Source: DASUPK01 sp036505735
Lineage (GTDB): Bacteria; Actinomycetota; Thermoleophilia; Solirubrobacterales; 70-9
Assembly: GCA_036505735.1 (NCBI GenBank)
Contig: DASXSZ010000205.1
Location: 1-9,000, forward strand
Length of the DNA stretch: 9,000 nt
Direction: 5' to 3'
The notes beneath the pieces are model-generated. The model was not told where the DNA came from. It saw nothing but the letters and a program-made list of their open reading frames with translations, and made no database searches. The translations under genes were made by a program, and so were the position numbers. Shown piece by piece: positions 6,422 to 9,000 of this stretch. Every line of letters begins with the position of its first letter. Positions within the stretch are counted from its first letter, which is position 1.

Positions 6422-6455
6422 AAGCCTTTCGGCTTGTGACAATCGAGCACAAGCC
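6422..6455. repeat. Overlapping, mutually exclusive inverted repeats abutting a -35 box
   Basis: GGCTTGTG (6431-6438) and CACAAGCC (6448-6455) form a perfect 8-bp inverted repeat with a 9-nt spacer. A second stem, AAGCC (6422-6426) tttc GGCTT (6431-6435), shares the left arm, so only one can form at a time. The repeat ends at 6455 and the -35 hexamer starts at 6456. Class II activator sites or repressor operators often occupy this position. As RNA the pair could act as an attenuator on any read-through from hyuB. Confidence 0.55.
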
Positions 6456-6484
6456 TTGTCAAAGCCAATCTCGTGGTCTACACT
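6456..6484 (+). promoter_or_regulatory. Promoter TTGTCA-17-TACACT upstream of the DUF1802 gene
   Basis: TTGTCA (6456-6461) and TACACT (6479-6484) are separated by exactly 17 bp. They match the housekeeping consensus at 5/6 and 4/6 positions. This is the best sigma-70-type promoter in the window. The predicted transcript start is near 6491, giving a leader of about 107 nt before the DUF1802 start at 6598. Confidence 0.6.
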
Positions 6485-6523
6485 GCGCGCCTCCGAGGGG
6501 GCTCCGATGAGCCTCGGGCGCGC
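6485..6523 (+). promoter_or_regulatory. Stable GC-rich hairpin at the predicted transcript 5' end
   Basis: GCGCGC (6485-6490) pairs with GCGCGC (6518-6523). After a 2-nt bulge, CCGA (6493-6496) pairs with TCGG (6514-6517). After a 3-nt bulge, GGCTC (6500-6504) pairs with GAGCC (6509-6513) around a CGAT loop. That makes 15 base pairs in one rod. The outer arm straddles the predicted start site, so the exact start decides how much is in the RNA. It lacks a T-run and is therefore an unlikely terminator. Confidence 0.5.
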
Positions 6524-6597
6524 GACAGAGCGACCCGTCAGACGTAGGAGCATCCTGCCCCCCGCCCACGAACGAATCTGATTACTCACTGACTCTC

Positions 6598-7224
6598 ATG
6601 CCGATTGCTTTCAAAGAGTGGGCCGTGACCGTGCGAGCGCTGGCGGAGGGCGAACAACTGGTCGCCCTGCGGAAGGGCGGAATCCGCGAGGAGAACAAGC
6701 ATTTTGAGGTAGAGCACGACCAGTTCTTCCTCTACCCCACCTTCGACCATCAGCGGAACGATCTGGTCCGCGAGTCCCACCATCCCGAGCTTCGTCGCGC
6801 CCTCGAGGAGGGCGTCTGGCCCGACGAGGAGCCGCCCCCGCGGGCGCTGCTCCAGGACGGCGGCATCCCCCAGCCCGACCGGGTCCGGATCCGCGCCTGG
6901 GCCGAGATCACCGATCACTTCACGACCGACGACCACCGCGTGGTCGAGGCACTGACGCCGTTCCACATCTGGACCTCGGATTACGCCCAGAAGCGGCTGG
7001 CCTGGAAGCGGCGCCACCCGTTGTACGTGCTGCTCCTCCGGGTTCACCGGATCCCGCGGCCCGTGACCGTCCGGGTCAAGGACGAGCACCACGGTTGCCG
7101 CTCGTGGGTCGAGATCGATCGCGACCTCCCCTTCGAAGGGACGCCCGTGATGGCCGACGAGGAGTTCGAGCGCGCCGCCGGGGCGATCCGCGAGATCTGC
7201 CAGGGCGAGCTCGTACTCGCTTAG
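6598..7224 (+). CDS. DUF1802 family protein
   Basis: A 208-residue soluble protein of the uncharacterised DUF1802 family. The N-terminus MPIAFKEWAVTVRALAEGEQ and the following ALRKGGIREENKHFEVEHDQ and FFLYPTFDHQ (up to about residue 52) are the family hallmark. Later parts include RIRAWAEITDHF, HIWTSDYAQKRLAWKRRHPL and YVLLLRVHRIPRP. Function is unknown, and no catalytic motif, signal peptide or membrane span is evident. The ATG at 6598 gives the expected FKEWAV start, although no Shine-Dalgarno precedes it. A promoter at 6456-6484 lies upstream behind a roughly 107-nt leader. The stop is a single TAG at 7222-7224, and the next gene (DUF1152) continues in the same reading frame directly after it. 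The pair is probably co-transcribed, and a functional link is possible. Confidence 0.87.
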   Translation: MPIAFKEWAVTVRALAEGEQLVALRKGGIREENKHFEVEHDQFFLYPTFDHQRNDLVRESHHPELRRALEEGVWPDEEPPPRALLQDGGIPQPDRVRIRAWAEITDHFTTDDHRVVEALTPFHIWTSDYAQKRLAWKRRHPLYVLLLRVHRIPRPVTVRVKDEHHGCRSWVEIDRDLPFEGTPVMADEEFERAAGAIREICQGELVLA

Positions 7225-7275
7225 GCCTCGGCACTCCAGGCGTTAAGAGACGCGAGCCGCGCCCTGCTGATCGGG

Positions 7276-8166
7276 ATGGGCGGCGGCGGCGACGTGGTCG
7301 GCGCCCTCGCGGTCACCGACCTGCTCGAGGGACTGCAGACGGAATGGGTCCTGGGCGGGGTCGCCTGGGAGCGCTCGCCGATCGATCCCCGCCCGGGCCC
7401 GCGCTCGCTGGATGAGATCCGTGGCGGGCGGCCTTGCGGGAGCGCGGCGGTCCTGAGCGAGGGATCGACGACGAGCCTGGACGGGGTCGAGTTCTCGGAG
7501 TCCCACATGGCCACCCACCTCGGCCGCCCGACGCTGCTGCTCGACATCACCCGCGGACCGCAGGCCCTCGCCACCGGCCTGGCGGAGGCGGCGGCAGAGC
7601 TCGACTGCGACGCGGTGATCCTGCTCGACGTGGGCGGGGACGTCCTCGCCCACGGGGACGAGCCGGGGCTGGCGAGCCCCCTCTGCGACGCCATCGTCCT
7701 TGCGGCTGGTCTCTTCCTCGCCCGGTCGACCGAGGTGATCGCGGCGGTCTATGGACCCGGTTGCGACGGTGAGCTGACGCCCGATGAGGTGCTCGAGCGC
7801 ATCACCGGCCTGCAGGAGGCGGGCGCACTGCTCGGGGCGTGGGGCCTGACGCCGGAGGCCTGCGTGCTGGTCGAATCCGCGGCCGACGTGGTGCCCACCG
7901 AAGCCAGCCTGATGGCGGTCCGCTGCGCACGGGGAGAGCGGGGCCGCGTTCCGATCCGGGGCGGCCGTCGAACGGTCGAGCTCACACCCCTCGGCGCGCT
8001 CACCTTCTTCTTAGACCCCCGGGCTGCCGCCGTCTCGGCGGTGCCCCTCGCCACGGCGGTCTCGCCCGCCGCGAGTCTCGAGGAGGCTCATCGCGCGCTG
8101 ACGGGGATGGGCGTCCGAACCGAGCTCGACCTCGAGCGGGCCCGTGCCGCCGGGACCCCCGAGTAG
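7276..8166 (+). CDS. DUF1152 domain-containing protein (start uncertain)
   Basis: A protein of at least 296 residues in the uncharacterised DUF1152 family, with a Rossmann-like N-terminal glycine loop. Hallmarks are MGGGGDVVGALA at the N-terminus, ILLDVGGDVLAHGDEPGLAS at about 115-134 (D118, H126, E129) followed by PLCDA, and an Ala/Leu-rich C-terminal half. Function is unknown; no signal peptide was seen. The start is a problem. The ATG at 7276 cuts off the first beta strand (ALLIG) that normally precedes the glycine loop. Upstream to the DUF1802 stop at 7224 the frame is open, reading ASALQALRDASRALLIG, but has no ATG, GTG or TTG. A CTG at 7264 or 7267, another rare start, or read-through of the TAG are the options. 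Coordinates given use the conventional start. The next gene begins 27 nt after the stop. Confidence 0.83.
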   Translation: MGGGGDVVGALAVTDLLEGLQTEWVLGGVAWERSPIDPRPGPRSLDEIRGGRPCGSAAVLSEGSTTSLDGVEFSESHMATHLGRPTLLLDITRGPQALATGLAEAAAELDCDAVILLDVGGDVLAHGDEPGLASPLCDAIVLAAGLFLARSTEVIAAVYGPGCDGELTPDEVLERITGLQEAGALLGAWGLTPEACVLVESAADVVPTEASLMAVRCARGERGRVPIRGGRRTVELTPLGALTFFLDPRAAAVSAVPLATAVSPAASLEEAHRALTGMGVRTELDLERARAAGTPE

Positions 8167-8193
8167 CCTGAGAGCGCGGCCTCCGGCCCGCCC

Positions 8194-9000
8194 ATGACCT
8201 GGATCGAGACCGACTCGCTGAGCTTCACCGCGCGCCACGACGACGCGGACCTCGCCTGCGCCCACCGCGTCCTCGACTCGCTCGAGGACCTGCGCATGAG
8301 CCTCGAGGACCGCTTCGACCAAGCGCCCGGGAACGTCACGATCATCCTCCACGACAACCCCGCCTGGCTCTCGGCGGCGCATCCGCTCCTGCCGGCGGTG
8401 CGCTGGTCGGCGGCGCCCGCCGCCCGCCGCTACCTCGCTGGCTGGCCGATGGCCGGCGAGATCCACACTCTCAACGACTCCTGGATGGAGAGGCGGTCCG
8501 CCGGCGAGGACTCGCTGCGCGCGCTCCGGGGGACCGCCGAGCGCATGTACTGCCAGATCGTGCTGGCCACGAACAACCCCGCCGTCCCGCCGATGTGGAC
8601 GCCTCGGCGCTTCATCACCTACCTGCGCTGGGCCTGGCTGATCGAGGGGGCGGCACAGTACTTCACCGGCCAGACCGCGCTCTTCCGGGCGGCGGTGATC
8701 ACGAGGCTCCGTGAGGGAGAGCGGCCTGCGTTCCCGCCCAGCCGCCGCGACGCCCTGATCCTGGGCGGAACCGTGTTCGACATGCTCGAGCGGCATGCCG
8801 GTCCCGACGCATGCGCCCGGATGGCGTCGCGCCTGCACCGCGAGGGCCCTCGGGGAAATCTCGAGCTCGCCTTCGAGGCGCGGATGCGGGACATCGAGCG
8901 CGCCTGGCGCACGCACCTGGACGGGATCCTCTACCCGCAGTCGGATTCGCTCGAGGCGCCGTCGCTGAGCGATGCGATCGAGCGGCCCGATCTCGACCTC
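8194..9000 (+). CDS. Degenerate gluzincin (peptidase-MA-like) protein, partial at window edge
   Basis: The first 269 residues of a protein that is still open at position 9000. The architecture recalls peptidase-MA-like (gluzincin) domains. There is a beta strand NVTIILHD at 47-54, then a helix where the zinc motif HExxH would be, but it reads A115-E-R-M-Y119, lacking both zinc histidines. The downstream motif WLIEGAAQYFTG (148-159), with E151, matches the family's WLxEGxAEY third-ligand motif. GGTVFDMLERHAGPDA (191-206) and a final ERAWRTHLDGI resemble the conserved family C-terminus. It is therefore probably a non-catalytic relative, with substrate-binding or structural use unknown. No signal peptide is visible, unlike many secreted relatives. 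The ATG at 8194 lies 27 nt after the DUF1152 stop with no clear Shine-Dalgarno, which suggests operon membership. The fold assignment is inference from motif order. Confidence 0.8.
   Translation, partial: MTWIETDSLSFTARHDDADLACAHRVLDSLEDLRMSLEDRFDQAPGNVTIILHDNPAWLSAAHPLLPAVRWSAAPAARRYLAGWPMAGEIHTLNDSWMERRSAGEDSLRALRGTAERMYCQIVLATNNPAVPPMWTPRRFITYLRWAWLIEGAAQYFTGQTALFRAAVITRLREGERPAFPPSRRDALILGGTVFDMLERHAGPDACARMASRLHREGPRGNLELAFEARMRDIERAWRTHLDGILYPQSDSLEAPSLSDAIERPDLDL

Larger units (their letters stand above)
6330..6597 (+). other. 268-bp regulatory intergenic region between hyuB and the DUF1802 gene
   Basis: No convincing gene lies here. The left third has only weak potential stems, such as TGCG/CGCA at 6338-6352, and no clear terminator with a T-run for hyuB. 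A perfect 10-bp palindrome, CATTGCAATG, is at 6391-6400. The middle holds overlapping inverted repeats and a good promoter, and the right third a strong hairpin and an unstructured leader leading to the ATG at 6598. The middle is much more AT-rich than the coding DNA around it. Confidence 0.7.

Noticed and set aside
6422..6435. AAGCC-tttc-GGCTT hairpin as a terminator for hyuB
   Set aside because: The stem is only 5 bp, no T-run follows, and it lies about 90 nt after the stop. An overlapping regulatory role fits better.
6393..6581. 62-codon plus-strand open frame in the hyuB-DUF1802 gap
   Set aside because: It spans the promoter, inverted repeats and hairpin, has no Shine-Dalgarno, and shows no recognisable protein features.

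Overview
The window is very GC-rich, chromosomal-type bacterial DNA with short AT-richer gaps between genes. Strong GC bias at third codon positions, several -10-like hexamers lying directly upstream of start codons, and the gene families present all suggest a high-GC actinobacterium. My best guess is the class Thermoleophilia (Solirubrobacterales-like). This is inferred from composition and gene style, because the window holds no rRNA or other taxonomic marker.

Layout. Positions 1-597 on the minus strand hold the N-terminal part of a class II-type histone deacetylase/amidohydrolase whose 3' end lies outside the window. Across a 93-bp divergent gap, nadB (L-aspartate oxidase, 691-2133) reads on the plus strand. 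A 162-bp AT-rich gap with phased TACTTAA repeats and a foldable leader precedes a small 145-aa protein (2296-2733) that ends in a Cys-Cys-Cys-His zinc-type motif. A 69-bp gap dominated by a 13-15 bp inverted repeat separates it from hyuA (2803-4821). hyuA overlaps hyuB (4818-6329) by 4 nt, and together they encode a two-subunit hydantoinase/5-oxoprolinase-type enzyme. A 268-bp regulatory gap (6330-6597) holds an inverted repeat abutting the best promoter in the window, followed by a stable hairpin at the predicted transcript start. Downstream lies a co-directional block: a DUF1802 protein (6598-7224), a DUF1152 protein (about 7225/7276-8166) and a protein running off the right edge (8194-9000) that looks like a gluzincin (peptidase-MA-like) fold without its HExxH motif.

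How the genes relate. nadB makes iminoaspartate for NAD biosynthesis, but nadA and nadC are not in view. hyuAB is a clear co-translated enzyme pair whose substrate cannot be told from sequence. The last three genes look like one transcription unit of poorly characterised proteins. The points most worth checking are the pseudo-peptidase, the in-frame DUF1802-TAG-DUF1152 junction that leaves DUF1152 without a standard start for its first strand, and the dense regulatory elements at 2144-2290, 2746-2803 and 6391-6523. I see no mobile element, CRISPR array, tRNA or rRNA gene.
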